A DNA stretch of 64,000 bases from Anaerosacchariphilus polymeriproducens (GCF_003363435.1 NZ_QRCT01000028.1:36931-100930); one strand, 5' to 3'; counted from the stretch's first letter, positions 1 to 8,968 are shown. The notes: generated by a model not told the origin, from the letters alone. Program-made: numbers and translations.

Positions 1-321
1 CTCATTTTCACTGTATCCTAATTCTTTCATTTCAGAAACAAAAGTTTTAACCAATGAACCTGACATTTTTTCTTTTAAAGCATTGAGTACAGCTTCATCA
101 TTTGTCACAAAACTTCCAACTCCCCGTTGGGTAAAAATAACGCCCTCACGTTCCAATTCAGAACAGGCTCTCTGCATAGTGTTCAAATTTACTTCGAATT
201 GTTCTGCAAGGACTCTTACTGAGCTAATTCTTTCGCCTTTGGGAAGCACCTCTGTCACGATATCCTTTTTGATTCTATCCATAATTTGTAAATAAATAGG
301 TACAGTTGTATTATATTTCAT
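1..321 (-). CDS. GntR family (YtrA-like) transcriptional regulator, partial
   Basis: The reading frame starts at the ATG complementary to 319-321 and runs off the left edge, so only the first 107 residues are seen. They form a GntR-type winged helix-turn-helix: a start like VPIYLQIMDRIKKDIVTEVL, then SVRVLAEQFEVNLNTMQRA, LEREGVIFTQRGVGSFV. The short linker afterwards fits the YtrA subfamily, small one-component repressors that usually sit at the head of ABC-transporter operons. The missing C-terminus and any transporter genes would lie to the left. A 24-bp inverted repeat upstream is a likely autoregulatory operator. The family is clear; the ligand and targets are unknown. Confidence 0.85.
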   Translation of the reverse strand, partial: MKYNTTVPIYLQIMDRIKKDIVTEVLPKGERISSVRVLAEQFEVNLNTMQRACSELEREGVIFTQRGVGSFVTNDEAVLNALKEKMSGSLVKTFVSEMKELGYSENE

Positions 322-341
322 TGCAATCACCTCACCAGTAC

Positions 342-367
342 TAGTGTTATATGTATATAATACACTA
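342..367. promoter_or_regulatory. Inverted-repeat operator upstream of the GntR gene
   Basis: Arms AGTGT and ACACT with AT-rich, nearly symmetric centres form a 24-26 bp dyad about 20 bp upstream of the GntR start. YtrA-type regulators are known to bind GTGTATTA-like dyads near their own start, so autoregulation is the simplest reading. It also lies upstream of the divergent chemoreceptor gene. Confidence 0.55.
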
Positions 368-403
368 ATACACGGGAAAGTCAATAGTAAATTTTGTATG
401 TAC

Positions 404-432
404 TTTACATTGAATTGTATATATATTATAAT
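404..432 (+). promoter_or_regulatory. Promoter of first chemoreceptor gene
   Basis: TTTACA (404-409) and TATAAT (427-432) are separated by 17 bp, a good sigma-A match, about 50 bp upstream of the ATG at 483. I did not find a convincing sigma-D motility promoter here. Confidence 0.6.
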
Positions 433-482
433 ACGATATATACATAATGGTCGAAAAATAAGGCCAGAGGAGGAAAGAGTCT

Positions 483-2237
483 ATGAAAAGAAGGAAAATA
501 ATAGCAAAGTGGAACAATTCTATTAAAGTGAAAATATTTATTATTGTTTTCTTAGTGGTAATTACAAATGTTATCATTGGTTCCATTGGATTAATGAATC
601 TGAAAAAAGTACAAAAATCATTAGAAGAGAGTCTGGAGATACGAGCAGCGAATCTTAATCTGCTTCGGACAGCAGATGTTGATTTGTACCAAATGTATGT
701 GGCTGAAAAGGAGTTATGCATTTTTGAACCAGATTCAGAAGAGTTTCAGGAACAGTTAGAGGAGTTTAACAAACAAAGAGGGGACGTTCTGAAGAAATTT
801 TCAGAATATAAGGGGAATATATTGAAACTTCCTGATGAAGAAAGTTTAGTCCAGAATTTCGAAAAATTAATGGAAGAGTATGTAAGTCTTTCTAGTCAAA
901 TTGTTGAAAATTTATCATCAACTAATACAGTGATCCGGGAGAAGGGGATATCACAATCTCAGGAAGAAGGTTTTGAAAAATTTGAAGCGGTAGAAGATTC
1001 CTTAGATGAGGTAGGTGATCTGTATTATGATGATAATGAAAAAATGCTTAGTCAAGTAAAGAAAGACTATAATAAATTAATCGTGTTTACAATGATTCTT
1101 ATTATGGTATGTTTGATCATCAGTACCGTATGGGGATATATTGTGATTCGCTCAATAAGCCGTCAAATCAAGCATTTAAAAGGTAATGTACGCAAAATGA
1201 AAGACGGTGATTTAACCGTTAAAATTCCTAAATTGACGAACGATGAACTTGGAGAATTATCAGGTGATTTTAATGTAATGGTAGAACAAATAAAAGAATT
1301 GATTTCAATCGTACAAGATTCTGTAGAAGATATGAATCAATCATCAGTCGAATTAGCGACCGTTTCTGAGGAAACAACGGAATCATCAGAAGAAATTAGA
1401 AAGGCTATTTTGGAAATTTCCGAAGGGGCTGCTAAGCAGGCAGTGCTGGTTGAAGAAACGAATCAGAAAACACTACAACTTTCAAAAGTAATAGAAACGG
1501 TAAATGAAAAGAATAAACATATGGATTCTTTATCTTCACAAGCTGAAAGTGTACTCAGCGGTGGAGTAGAAAATGTAAGAACATTACAAAATCATACCGA
1601 TAAATATGTTGTTGTAAATCAACAAATTGTGGATAAAGTCAATGTTCTTGTAGAAAGTATGAAAAGTATTACACATATTGTGGAAACATTAAATAACATA
1701 TCAAGTCAGACAAACTTACTAGCGCTTAATGCTGGTATAGAAGCAGCAAGAGCGGGCGAGTATGGTCGCGGGTTCGTAGTAGTGGCTCTAGAAATAAGAA
1801 AATTAGCGTCTCAATCTACAGAAGCTTCCAATGAAATTAAAGATACTATTTTACATTTGGAGAATGAAGTGAGTCAGACGTTTGAATTGATGAACCAAAC
1901 GGATCAGGTTGCAAAAGAACAATGCAACATTGTTGACGATACGCAGTCCTCATTTGCTATTATTAGTGAAACAATTCATGATATATTAAAGTCAATACAG
2001 GAAATTAATCAAGATATTATGCAAGCAAATGAGCTTAAGGTTGAAGTTGTAAATGCTATACAGGATATTTCACAAGTAGCAAATAATGCAGCTACCTCGA
2101 CCCGCTATATTAATTCTTCTGTAGACGGACAATCGGCAGCATTATTGAATCTGCAAAAATCAACGGAACTTTTAAAACAATTAAGTGAAAAAGTAAATGT
2201 AATGATTCGTCGTTTTAATATTCAAGAAAATGAGTAA
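483..2237 (+). CDS. Methyl-accepting chemotaxis protein (4-helix sensor)
   Basis: A 584-residue chemoreceptor that would signal to the CheA/CheW complex. Transmembrane helix 1 is at about residues 14-36. A helical extracytoplasmic domain of about 160 residues, resembling a four-helix-bundle ligand domain, follows. Transmembrane helix 2 is at about 199-222, HAMP at about 223-275, and then the long coiled-coil signalling domain. The highly conserved hairpin tip is visible as [18 protein letters not shown] near residues 409-426, with a Gly where Ala is more usual. The start is supported by a strong AGAGGAGG ribosome-binding site. It is monocistronic, ending at a hairpin shared with the convergent PadR operon. 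Ligand unknown. Confidence 0.93.
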   Translation: MKRRKIIAKWNNSIKVKIFIIVFLVVITNVIIGSIGLMNLKKVQKSLEESLEIRAANLNLLRTADVDLYQMYVAEKELCIFEPDSEEFQEQLEEFNKQRGDVLKKFSEYKGNILKLPDEESLVQNFEKLMEEYVSLSSQIVENLSSTNTVIREKGISQSQEEGFEKFEAVEDSLDEVGDLYYDDNEKMLSQVKKDYNKLIVFTMILIMVCLIISTVWGYIVIRSISRQIKHLKGNVRKMKDGDLTVKIPKLTNDELGELSGDFNVMVEQIKELISIVQDSVEDMNQSSVELATVSEETTESSEEIRKAILEISEGAAKQAVLVEETNQKTLQLSKVIETVNEKNKHMDSLSSQAESVLSGGVENVRTLQNHTDKYVVVNQQIVDKVNVLVESMKSITHIVETLNNISSQTNLLALNAGIEAARAGEYGRGFVVVALEIRKLASQSTEASNEIKDTILHLENEVSQTFELMNQTDQVAKEQCNIVDDTQSSFAIISETIHDILKSIQEINQDIMQANELKVEVVNAIQDISQVANNAATSTRYINSSVDGQSAALLNLQKSTELLKQLSEKVNVMIRRFNIQENE

Positions 2238-2269
2238 TCATAACATTATGCTTTGACTATAATTTGAAA

Positions 2270-2312
2270 AATAACTACTAGATATCTTAGTATCTATGTA
2301 GTTATTTTTTAT
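2270..2312. terminator. Bidirectional terminator between convergent transcripts
   Basis: Arms beginning AATAACTAC and ending GTAGTTATT form a long stem with one internal mismatch, flanked by T-rich tracts on both strands. It closes the chemoreceptor gene on the plus strand and the PadR/membrane-protein operon on the minus strand. Confidence 0.75.
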
Positions 2313-2350
2313 ATTGCTAAAGTTGTATTTATTTCGTAGCTTATGTTCTC

Positions 2351-3007
2351 TTATGAAAGAAACTTATCCATGATTCTTTCTATTGCAAAAAGTATAAAAA
2401 CGATAATTGCTGCAATATATAATGGAATTGTCAGTATTACATTTTTAAAAATAAATGGTAAAAATGATATTATAAATACCATAATCCAAATGAACAAAAA
2501 TTCGAGAATACTTTTTGATATTTTTTTCGGAGCAAAGGCCTGTTTGCAAAGAAAATGTATATAAACTTCCGCAAATAGTATAGTAAGAATCCCGCTTATA
2601 ATTTTTCCAACAGTAAGATTAAATTCATATGGTTCCCTAGTTATTAAACTAATAATTATAAAATCAGATACAACTGATATGATACCAATAACCCACATTA
2701 TTAAAACAATTTCTGATATTAATTGAAATATCTTTTCACTGTATGTTTTTTGTGGAAAGCTATTGATTATTTCATCACATATTTCTTTATAATTTTCTCC
2801 GATTACCTTCTGAATATCATCGCCTCGTTTTTGTCCTTCAATAATCATATCTATTAGGTCGGCTCTAACCATTTCTTGATTATACCTAGACAAATCAGAA
2901 CCGCGAAGATATAAAATAATATTAGTCAGTATATCCTCATTTTCTTTGTTGATTTCTTTTTCTCTGGTCTTATTCTCTTTAATTAGATATTTTGTTTTTT
3001 TATTCAT
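2351..3007 (-). CDS. Membrane protein with DUF1048-like cytoplasmic region, PadR operon
   Basis: A 218-residue protein. The soluble N-terminal ~110 residues contain a region of the type RADLIDMIIEGQKRGDDIQK followed by FCDE-like ICDEIINSF. I associate this with DUF1048-like proteins commonly encoded beside PadR regulators (family recalled, not searched). The C-terminal half has four predicted transmembrane helices in two hairpins, around residues 98-122, 130-152, 165-183 and 190-210. Its start overlaps the PadR stop by four bases (ATGA), so the two are translationally coupled. PadR/membrane-protein pairs often answer cell-envelope or antibiotic stress, but the function here is not known. Confidence 0.75.
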   Translation of the reverse strand: MNKKTKYLIKENKTREKEINKENEDILTNIILYLRGSDLSRYNQEMVRADLIDMIIEGQKRGDDIQKVIGENYKEICDEIINSFPQKTYSEKIFQLISEIVLIMWVIGIISVVSDFIIISLITREPYEFNLTVGKIISGILTILFAEVYIHFLCKQAFAPKKISKSILEFLFIWIMVFIISFLPFIFKNVILTIPLYIAAIIVFILFAIERIMDKFLS

Positions 3008-3342
3008 AGTATTTGCCCTCCTTTATCGTTTTCAAAAAGTTGATTAATTGCATAAAATAGTTCTTTGCAATTATCTTTAAATGAGTTAAGTTCAATTTCT
3101 CCTTTTGCAGTAAGATTAAAATATTTCCGATTAGGACCATTTTCGGATGCTTTCATCACGGAGGAAATAAGTCCATTTTTTTGAAGTCTTAATAATAATG
3201 GATAAATAGTCCCTTCCGATATTTCACCAAAACCATATAAGTTTAATTTACGTGAAATTTCATATCCGTAGGTTTCTTCCATACTAATGACCTGAAGGAT
3301 ACATCCTTCCAGCATTCCTTTTAGCATTTGCGATGTTATCAA
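3004..3342 (-). CDS. PadR family transcriptional regulator (TTG start)
   Basis: A 112-residue PadR-type repressor. The winged helix reads MLEGCILQVISMEETYGYEI, then EGTIYPLLLRLQKNGLISS and GPNRKYFNLTAKGEIEL, all diagnostic of the family. It ends in a short C-terminal dimerisation helix. A TTG at 3342 is chosen because AAGGAGGG lies six bases before it; the ATG five codons later would be about 21 bases from that site. It is the first gene of a two-gene operon with the membrane protein. Upstream are two 14-bp direct repeats that probably include its operator. Inducer unknown. Confidence 0.93.
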   Translation of the reverse strand: MITSQMLKGMLEGCILQVISMEETYGYEISRKLNLYGFGEISEGTIYPLLLRLQKNGLISSVMKASENGPNRKYFNLTAKGEIELNSFKDNCKELFYAINQLFENDKGGQIL

Positions 3343-3364
3343 TCTTTTCCCTCCTTAGATATTA

Positions 3365-3401
3365 TGTATTGCAAGGTACCAGTATATTGTATTACAAGGT
3401 A
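3365..3401. promoter_or_regulatory. Two 14-bp direct repeats, likely PadR operator/promoter
   Basis: TGTATTGCAAGGTA (3365-3378) and TGTATTACAAGGTA (3388-3401) differ at one base and are 23 bp apart, about two helical turns. On the minus strand a TATACT element lies between them. The position immediately upstream of the PadR gene suggests autoregulation. Confidence 0.55.
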
Positions 3402-3450
3402 AGGAAGATGTCAATAAATATTTAGGTAATGAAGATGTCAATAAATATTT
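3397..3450. repeat. 27-bp tandem duplication
   Basis: Two adjacent 27-bp units (3397-3423 and 3424-3450) differ at a single position; both contain GAAGATGTCAATAAATATTT. The duplication separates the PadR promoter region from the promoter of the divergent 124-residue protein gene, and looks recent. Confidence 0.85.
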
Positions 3451-3479
3451 TTGACTTCACTAAAATAGTGTGATAATAT
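3451..3479 (+). promoter_or_regulatory. Promoter with palindromic spacer
   Basis: TTGACT (3451-3456) and TAATAT (3474-3479) have a 17-bp spacer. The spacer contains the dyad CACTAAAATAGTG (3458-3470), a possible operator. It drives the small conserved gene at 3527. Confidence 0.7.
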
Positions 3480-3526
3480 AAATATGTTTATTAAAAATAA
3501 GTAAAGCTATTTAGGAGGAGAAAAGA

Positions 3527-3901
3527 ATGGCAGCTTATGAAGATGATTATATTAAAAAATTGATTGCTGCAATGGGCGACACATTAGCAGGTGCATTGAT
3601 AGGAAAAAATGGTGATATGGATTCAGAGAATAAAGAGATTGATATTGTTTTATCTGAAGAAGATTTGGTTCATTTTAGAATCCAGAAATTTCTTAGGGAT
3701 AGAGAAGTAAATATGGCAGAGAATATTTTATTAGAGGCGATAGAGAAAAAACAATCTCCAAAATATTTACAGATTGCGAAAGAGTTTTATGATCAAATTA
3801 ATAAATATACGGAAAAACAATTAGAAGAGTGTAATTTTTCAAGACAAGAAATCATAGAAGATTTGGAACATATTCAAAAACTTTATAATTGTAATGCTTG
3901 A
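3527..3901 (+). CDS. Small conserved protein, DUF6483-like
   Basis: A 124-residue, acidic, entirely helical-looking protein without signal peptide or membrane segment. It begins with a short helix (DDYIKKLIAAMGDTLAGALI). The remainder is predicted as paired helices, including an EEDLVHFRIQKFLRDREVNM stretch reminiscent of tetratricopeptide-like packing. I recall similar proteins in Lachnospiraceae as DUF6483, but no search was done and no function is known. AGGAGGAG precedes the ATG. It has its own promoter and terminator, so it is monocistronic. Confidence 0.75.
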   Translation: MAAYEDDYIKKLIAAMGDTLAGALIGKNGDMDSENKEIDIVLSEEDLVHFRIQKFLRDREVNMAENILLEAIEKKQSPKYLQIAKEFYDQINKYTEKQLEECNFSRQEIIEDLEHIQKLYNCNA

Positions 3902-3905
3902 TAGA

Positions 3906-3938
3906 AGCTGTGAGACGAAGGTCTTACGGCTTTTTTTT
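3906..3938 (+). terminator. Intrinsic terminator
   Basis: Stem AGCTGTGAGAC / GTCTTACGGCT with loop GAAG followed by eight T, just after the stop of the 124-residue protein. Confidence 0.85.
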
Positions 3939-4150
3939 AATTCCGAACTAAATAAATAGCAGAATATTTCATTATATAAATTAAGTTGTAAAATTGTGAC
4001 AAAACAGGAAACATATATTAAATGCATCATCATATAAAAATATTGCCTTAAGTTATCAGAAAACACTTTTAAAATACAAGTAATTATGTTAAAATATAAA
4101 AGCTGATAGTACAAGTTTTAATAGATTAAAGTGCAAAAGGGAGATGAGTT

Positions 4151-6163
4151 ATGAAATCATTAAAAATTAGGCTTATTATTGTTTTCACAATAGTTATTTT
4201 AACGATTACAAGTGTTTTAGGTATTGTTTGTATCTATGTTGTTAATAAAAATTTGTTAGCAGGTACGAATAAGGATTTAGAACTGTTGGCACAAATGGAA
4301 TCAAATTATGTAAAAGCTCGATTGGATGAGCAAATTAGCTATATGATGAGTCTGGCACAAAACTCAAACGTTTCAGATATGACAATTCCAGATAAGTCGA
4401 AACTTGATTTTTTTAAAGCAGAAGCTGAGAGAGCTGGTTATATTGAGTTTTCGATTCTAAATACAAACGGAAAGGGTAAAATCTTTAATGATACCAGAGA
4501 TAATATTGATTTAAGTAATGAAGCATATGTTAAGGAAGCATTAAATGGAAAATCAGGCATATCAGATCTTGCAGTCGATAGTGAAACAGGAAAAGCAGTG
4601 TTGTCATTTGCGGTACCTGTTTATTCAGAAGGAAAATTGATAGGAGTACTTTGTGGAAGCAGGGATGGAAGTTTATTAAATGAAATTGCAAATGAATTTA
4701 AATATGGAGACAGTGGATATGGATACATTTTAGATAACGCCGGAACGATAATTGGACATAAAAAACAGGATCTGGTATTAAAAAAATTCAATTTAATTGA
4801 AGCTGGAAAAGATAATCCAGACTATAAAGCTTTGGCAAAGTTAACAGCTGAACATATGATTTTAGGAGAAGAAGGAATTGGAACCTATTTATTTGAAGGT
4901 ACAAACCGTATCGTAGGATTTACACCGATTCCAAACAGTTCATGGATTATGGTAGTGGGAATAGAAGAGTCAGAAGTACTTGCAAGTATAAAAAGCATAA
5001 GAAACATTTTAGTCAATATGATTATTGGGGCACTGATATTAGGAGCTGTTATTACTTTTTTTGTAAGTGGCAATATTGTAAAACCCCTTATATATGTTAC
5101 AAAAAGAATACACAAATTGTCTGATTTGGATTTTATAATGGAACAGGATAAACAAGCAAAAATATACAGTTCAAGAAAAGATGAGATAGGCAAAATGATA
5201 TTGTCGTTGCAGACGATGCAGGAGAATGTAAGAGAATTCATTGTAAAAACAACGGATTCTGCACAACAGGTGGCTGCATCTGCACAAGAATTAACAGCAA
5301 CGGCAGATCAGACAACAATGGAGACAGAGTTAGTCGCAAAAACGATTGGAGAAATAGCACTCGGAGCAGGTGAACAAGCGAAAGATACGGAAATTACAGC
5401 ATATAATGTGAAAGAAATGGGAGAATTATTAGAGCAGGATTCATTCTATTTAAGAGATTTGAATCAAGCAGCAATGCAGATTGATAAAGAGAAAGAAGAG
5501 GGATTTAAAATTTTAAATATGCTTGTTGAGAAATCCAGACAAAATGATGCAGCATCTCAGTCGGTATATGAAGTAATTCTGAGTAACAATGCAAGTGCTG
5601 AAAAGATTGAGAATGCAAGTGCAATGATCAAAAGTATAGCGGAACAGACCAATCTGCTTGCTTTAAATGCTGCAATAGAAGCAGCAAGAGCAGGGGAGGC
5701 CGGTCGTGGATTTGCAGTTGTTGCGGATGAAATAAGGAAATTGGCAGAACAATCAAATGATTTTACAAATGATATTGAAATTGTTATTGATGAATTGAAA
5801 TTAAAATCTTTAAGTGCGGTTGATACGATTAAAGAAGTTAATCAAATAGTAAAATCCCAAACAGAAAGTGTAAAAGAAACAGAAAGTAAATTCAATGGTA
5901 TTGCACAAGCGATTGACTTAATGCAAGAGATCATCGAAAAGTTAAATAAATCGGCAGAACTAATGACGCAGAATAAAAATAAAATTATTGATTTAACACA
6001 AAATCTTTCAGCAATTTCTCAAGAAAATGCAGCGGGGACGGAAGAAGTTTCTGCGTCTATGGAAGAACAGACGGCAACTATGGATGAAATTGCAAATTTT
6101 GCAGAAGGTCTATCATCGATAGCACAAGAATTACAGATGATCATTTTACAATTTAAGATTTAG
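4151..6163 (+). CDS. Methyl-accepting chemotaxis protein (dCache-type sensor)
   Basis: A 670-residue chemoreceptor. Transmembrane helix 1 is at about residues 5-27. A large extracytoplasmic domain, about 40-275, has the double-Cache pattern ([10 protein letters not shown], a [15 protein letters not shown] core, [16 protein letters not shown] before the membrane). Transmembrane helix 2 is at about 286-308, followed by HAMP and the signalling coiled coil. The conserved tip [18 protein letters not shown] is at about 499-516. dCache domains typically bind amino acids or other small metabolites, but the ligand cannot be read here. It ends with adaptation-type Glu/Gln pairs ([10 protein letters not shown]). 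The start follows AAAGGGAGATG. It is unrelated in its sensor to the receptor at 483. Confidence 0.94.
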   Translation: MKSLKIRLIIVFTIVILTITSVLGIVCIYVVNKNLLAGTNKDLELLAQMESNYVKARLDEQISYMMSLAQNSNVSDMTIPDKSKLDFFKAEAERAGYIEFSILNTNGKGKIFNDTRDNIDLSNEAYVKEALNGKSGISDLAVDSETGKAVLSFAVPVYSEGKLIGVLCGSRDGSLLNEIANEFKYGDSGYGYILDNAGTIIGHKKQDLVLKKFNLIEAGKDNPDYKALAKLTAEHMILGEEGIGTYLFEGTNRIVGFTPIPNSSWIMVVGIEESEVLASIKSIRNILVNMIIGALILGAVITFFVSGNIVKPLIYVTKRIHKLSDLDFIMEQDKQAKIYSSRKDEIGKMILSLQTMQENVREFIVKTTDSAQQVAASAQELTATADQTTMETELVAKTIGEIALGAGEQAKDTEITAYNVKEMGELLEQDSFYLRDLNQAAMQIDKEKEEGFKILNMLVEKSRQNDAASQSVYEVILSNNASAEKIENASAMIKSIAEQTNLLALNAAIEAARAGEAGRGFAVVADEIRKLAEQSNDFTNDIEIVIDELKLKSLSAVDTIKEVNQIVKSQTESVKETESKFNGIAQAIDLMQEIIEKLNKSAELMTQNKNKIIDLTQNLSAISQENAAGTEEVSASMEEQTATMDEIANFAEGLSSIAQELQMIILQFKI

Positions 6164-6172
6164 AACTGCAAA

Positions 6173-6203
6173 GTGTAAACTTTTTTGCATACAGGGTTGA
6201 CAA
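6173..6203. promoter_or_regulatory. BirA (biotin repressor) operator
   Basis: Half-sites GTGTAAAC (6173-6180) and GTTGACAA (6196-6203) are separated by exactly 15 bp. This fits the BirA operator TTGTTAAC-N14-16-GTTAACAA, with one mismatch in each half. The right half overlaps the -35 box of bioY, as expected for biotin-dependent repression of biotin uptake. Confidence 0.72.
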
Positions 6204-6225
6204 TTTATGGAAAGAGGGATATAGT
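6197..6225 (+). promoter_or_regulatory. bioY promoter
   Basis: TTGACA (6197-6202), 17-bp spacer, TATAGT (6220-6225), 38 bp before the bioY start. The -35 box is embedded in the BirA operator. Confidence 0.75.
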
Positions 6226-6262
6226 AAATTCATAAAAAAAATAGTATAAGGAGAGTATAATT

Positions 6263-6847
6263 ATGCAAGAAAGAAAAATTACACCTAAGGATTTAGCCCT
6301 GTGTGCGCTTTTTATTGCCCTAATTGTAATTGGGACTTTTCTTAAAATCCCAGTACCTGTAGTGCCGTTTACACTTCAATTTCTGTTTACGATGATGGCA
6401 GGACTTTTATTGGGGGGGAGATTGGGAGCATTCAGTGTATTTGGTTATATTGTACTAGGATTGATCGGTATGCCGGTATTTACGGAGGGAGGTGGAATTT
6501 GGTATATTTTCAAACCAAGTTTCGGCTATATTATCGGATTTTGCATTGCAGCCTATGTTACAGGAATGGTTGCCAATAAAGTGATGAATCCATCTATGAA
6601 ACGTATCCTTTCTGCTAATTTTATTGGATTGGGGATTGTTTACGCTTGTGGATTGAGTTATTGTTATGTAATCAGTAATTTTGTGATTCACTCACCGATA
6701 GGATTATCGAAATTATTCTTATATTGTTTTTGGTTAGTGATTCCAGGAGATATTTTTTTATGTATATTAAGTGCTTTACTGGCATATAAGTTGATTCCTT
6801 TATTGAATAAAATGAAACATAATGAAAGATATCAGTCCTTCATATAA
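6263..6847 (+). CDS. bioY: Biotin transporter substrate-binding subunit BioY
   Basis: A 194-residue integral membrane protein with about six helices, the S component of an energy-coupling-factor importer for biotin. Typical BioY features include the N-terminal KDLALCALFIALIVIGTFLK, the PVPVVPFTLQFLFTMMAGLL segment, GGRLGAFSVFGYIVLGLIGMPVF, the FKPSFGYIIGF motif, and a C-terminal helix with IPGDIFLCILSALLAYKL. The usual length is 180-200. No biotin-specific ATPase or T subunit gene adjoins it, so it probably uses the general EcfA/EcfT module encoded elsewhere. A BirA operator overlaps its promoter, which independently supports the biotin assignment. AAGGAGAG lies before the ATG. Confidence 0.95.
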   Translation: MQERKITPKDLALCALFIALIVIGTFLKIPVPVVPFTLQFLFTMMAGLLLGGRLGAFSVFGYIVLGLIGMPVFTEGGGIWYIFKPSFGYIIGFCIAAYVTGMVANKVMNPSMKRILSANFIGLGIVYACGLSYCYVISNFVIHSPIGLSKLFLYCFWLVIPGDIFLCILSALLAYKLIPLLNKMKHNERYQSFI

Positions 6848-6901
6848 TTATTGCTAAGTAGTAGTACATAGTAATACTATAACAATAATTAATATTAGCT
6901 A

Positions 6902-6930
6902 TTGACATAAATCGGTTTTTTATATATATT
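6902..6930 (+). promoter_or_regulatory. Promoter of the lipoprotein gene
   Basis: TTGACA (6902-6907), 17-bp spacer, TATATT (6925-6930), about 100 bp upstream of the ATG at 7032. Confidence 0.6.
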
Positions 6931-7031
6931 TTTATTGTTGTGTTTCGATACTAAAATTTGAAATACAACGAATAAAAATGATGTGAACCGAGAAAGATAA
7001 AGATGAATTTAGGTTACAGAAAGAGGAGAAT

Positions 7032-7838
7032 ATGAAAAAACTAAAATTATTGTTATTGTTGACAGCTATGGGTGCTGCTCTGGCAAGCGGATGCTCAGCC
7101 AAAAAAAGTGTGAAAAACTCTGAGGAATTGTTGACAAAAATGCAAGAAACATCTAAAAATTATAAGTCAGCAGAGATGGACATTAAAATGTCTATTTCCA
7201 GTGAAGGAGGAGAAAAAGCTGCGGGCGCAACAGAATTCTCTATAGATATCGATGGAACTTCTTCTGTTATTTTAAAACCTCAGACAGTGAAAATGGAAGG
7301 AACCATGAAGATGAAAGCTGCCGGACAGGAGCATGAAACACCACTGAAGGTATATACCGAGAAAGAAGACAATGGGAAATATACGACTTATACCTATGAT
7401 AAGAATGCAGGATGGTATAAGATGACTACTGATATGGCGGAATATGATTATAGTTCAATGATTGATTATAAAGCATTGAAAGATTTAAGTTCAGATTTTA
7501 AAATATCAAAAGATTCAGTAAAAAAAGATAATACGGAATGTTATGAATTAACAGGCAAGTTAACAGGTGATACATTGAAATCACTTTATTCTAATTATAA
7601 GAGTTTGGGAATTACAGATAATAATCTAGAAGATTACTCTATTGATTTAACTATTCTGATAGACAAAGATAATTTCAAAACTAAGTCTATGAATTTAAAA
7701 TTGGGTACAACAGAGAAATCTGAAATAAAGTTATCATGTAATGTGGATATAAATTTCAAAAGCTACGATAGTGTGAAAAGTATCGAAGTTCCAGAAGAAG
7801 CTAAAAAAGCTCAAGACATGTCATCATTAATTAAATAG
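7032..7838 (+). CDS. LppX/LprAFG-like (DUF6612-type) lipoprotein
   Basis: A 268-residue secreted lipoprotein. The signal peptide ends in a lipobox, ALASGC, with Cys at residue 21. It is followed by SEELLTKMQETSKNYKSAEM, the usual opening of Firmicute lipoproteins annotated DUF6612 or LppX/LprAFG-like. The rest alternates short beta strands and one conserved WYKMTTDMAEYDY region, consistent with the half-barrel fold of that group, which in other bacteria holds lipids or hydrophobic molecules. Role here unknown. GAGGAG precedes the start. It has its own promoter and shares a terminator with the convergent repeat protein. Confidence 0.8.
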   Translation: MKKLKLLLLLTAMGAALASGCSAKKSVKNSEELLTKMQETSKNYKSAEMDIKMSISSEGGEKAAGATEFSIDIDGTSSVILKPQTVKMEGTMKMKAAGQEHETPLKVYTEKEDNGKYTTYTYDKNAGWYKMTTDMAEYDYSSMIDYKALKDLSSDFKISKDSVKKDNTECYELTGKLTGDTLKSLYSNYKSLGITDNNLEDYSIDLTILIDKDNFKTKSMNLKLGTTEKSEIKLSCNVDINFKSYDSVKSIEVPEEAKKAQDMSSLIK

Positions 7839-7842
7839 AAAA

Positions 7843-7886
7843 AAATCAGGGTATCTGTTAGTTAACAAAATACCCTGATTTTTTTT
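7843..7886. terminator. Bidirectional terminator
   Basis: AATCAGGGTAT / ATACCCTGATT form an 11-bp perfect stem with A tract before and T tract after. It serves both the lipoprotein gene and the convergent repeat-protein gene. Confidence 0.9.
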
Positions 7887-7894
7887 GTGGGAAT

Positions 7895-8764
7895 TTATTC
7901 ACATGGTAGAACTAGCTGTTTAGCATTTTGGTATTCATTGATCCATGTTGCACTTAACCCGCCTTCTTTGACAAGAGCAACACCATTTGTTAATACCCCA
8001 ATTCTGTTACCGGATAATGCAAGCTGATTGACATCATGGTATTCATCGGTCCATGTTGCGCTTAACCCGCCTTCTTTAACAAGAGCAACACTATTTGTTA
8101 ATACTCCAATTCTGTTGCCGGATAAGACAAGTTGATTGACATCATGGTATTCGTCTATCCAAGTTGCACTTAACCCGCCTTCTTTGACAAAAGCGATACC
8201 AGAGCTTGTAAGTACCCCAATTCTATTACTTGATAAGGAAAGTTGAGAGACACCATGGTATTCATCGGTCCATTCTGCACTCAATCCACCTTCTTTGACA
8301 AGAGCGATACCAGAGTCAGTGACAACTCCAATCCTATTTAAGGATAAATCAAGTTGTTTTACATTGTGATATTCATCTACCCAAGATGCATTTAAATCAC
8401 CTTCCTTAACAAGAGCAACCCCTTCGTTAGTTAGTACTCCAATTCTGTTACCAGACAAGACAAGTTGTTTTACATTATGATACTCAGTTACCCATGTTGC
8501 ACTCAACCCGCCTTCTTTGACAAGAGCGATACCAGAGTTTGTAAGAACTCCAATTCTGTTACCGGATAAGACAAGTTGTTTCACGTTATGGTACTCATCC
8601 GTCCAATTTGCGCTTAACCCGCCCTCTTTAACAAGAGCAATACCATTGCTAGTCAGTACACCGATTCTTTTATCAGTTGCAGCAAAAACAGATATCAATG
8701 ACATACTGAATAGGGCAATCATAGTTGCAAGACTAATTAAAATTTTTTGTCCATTCTGTTTCAT
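7895..8764 (-). CDS. Secreted protein of seven tandem ~37-residue repeats
   Basis: A 289-residue protein with an N-terminal signal peptide ending near VFAATDK. The mature part consists almost entirely of seven copies of a unit of the form NRIGVLTNSGIALVKEGGLS followed by an A-W-x-x-EYHNVKQLVLSG half. Units six and seven lack one or two residues in the GIAL stretch. Four short strands per unit and seven units suggest a small beta-propeller, like tectonin- or lectin-type propellers; similar RIGVLT/VKEG repeats occur in other bacterial secreted proteins (recalled, not searched). No sortase signal or other cell-wall anchor is visible, so it is probably released. The start follows AAGGAGGTTTCG, a perfect ribosome-binding site. 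Confidence 0.85.
   Translation of the reverse strand: MKQNGQKILISLATMIALFSMSLISVFAATDKRIGVLTSNGIALVKEGGLSANWTDEYHNVKQLVLSGNRIGVLTNSGIALVKEGGLSATWVTEYHNVKQLVLSGNRIGVLTNEGVALVKEGDLNASWVDEYHNVKQLDLSLNRIGVVTDSGIALVKEGGLSAEWTDEYHGVSQLSLSSNRIGVLTSSGIAFVKEGGLSATWIDEYHDVNQLVLSGNRIGVLTNSVALVKEGGLSATWTDEYHDVNQLALSGNRIGVLTNGVALVKEGGLSATWINEYQNAKQLVLPCE
7898..8672 (-). repeat. Seven tandem ~111-bp coding repeats
   Basis: Each repeat is about 111 bp and encodes one ~37-residue unit. Blocks such as CACTTAACCCGCCTTCTTTG recur nearly unchanged on the plus strand, so the copies are either young or homogenised by gene conversion. This is a likely site of copy-number variation between strains. Confidence 0.9.
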
Positions 8765-8909
8765 AACGAAACCTCCTTAATATTTTTTTGTGTATGGAAT
8801 CTGAAAATTATAATAATGAAAAAGGATGGAATAATTTGTCAAATAGTGTAAACTTAAAAAAATTTAATAATAAAAAAGGGACATTTACGAATCAATGTAT
8901 GGGATAAAC

Positions 8910-8938
8910 TTGCCCCTTATCTTATGACAAGTTATAAT
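8910..8938 (+). promoter_or_regulatory. addBA operon promoter
   Basis: TTGCCC (8910-8915), 17-bp spacer, TATAAT (8933-8938), 30 bp before the addB ATG. Confidence 0.65.
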
Positions 8939-8968
8939 AGAATATAGAATAACAAAAGGAGAAAAGAT

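Noticed and set aside
4070..4110. Sigma-D flagellar promoter before the second chemoreceptor
   Set aside because: GCTGATAG resembles the -10 element, but no TAAA lies at the right distance.
7898..8672. Tandem ~111-bp repeats as a possible non-coding satellite
   Set aside because: The period is a multiple of three and the frame stays open with a signal peptide and ribosome-binding site, so they are coding.
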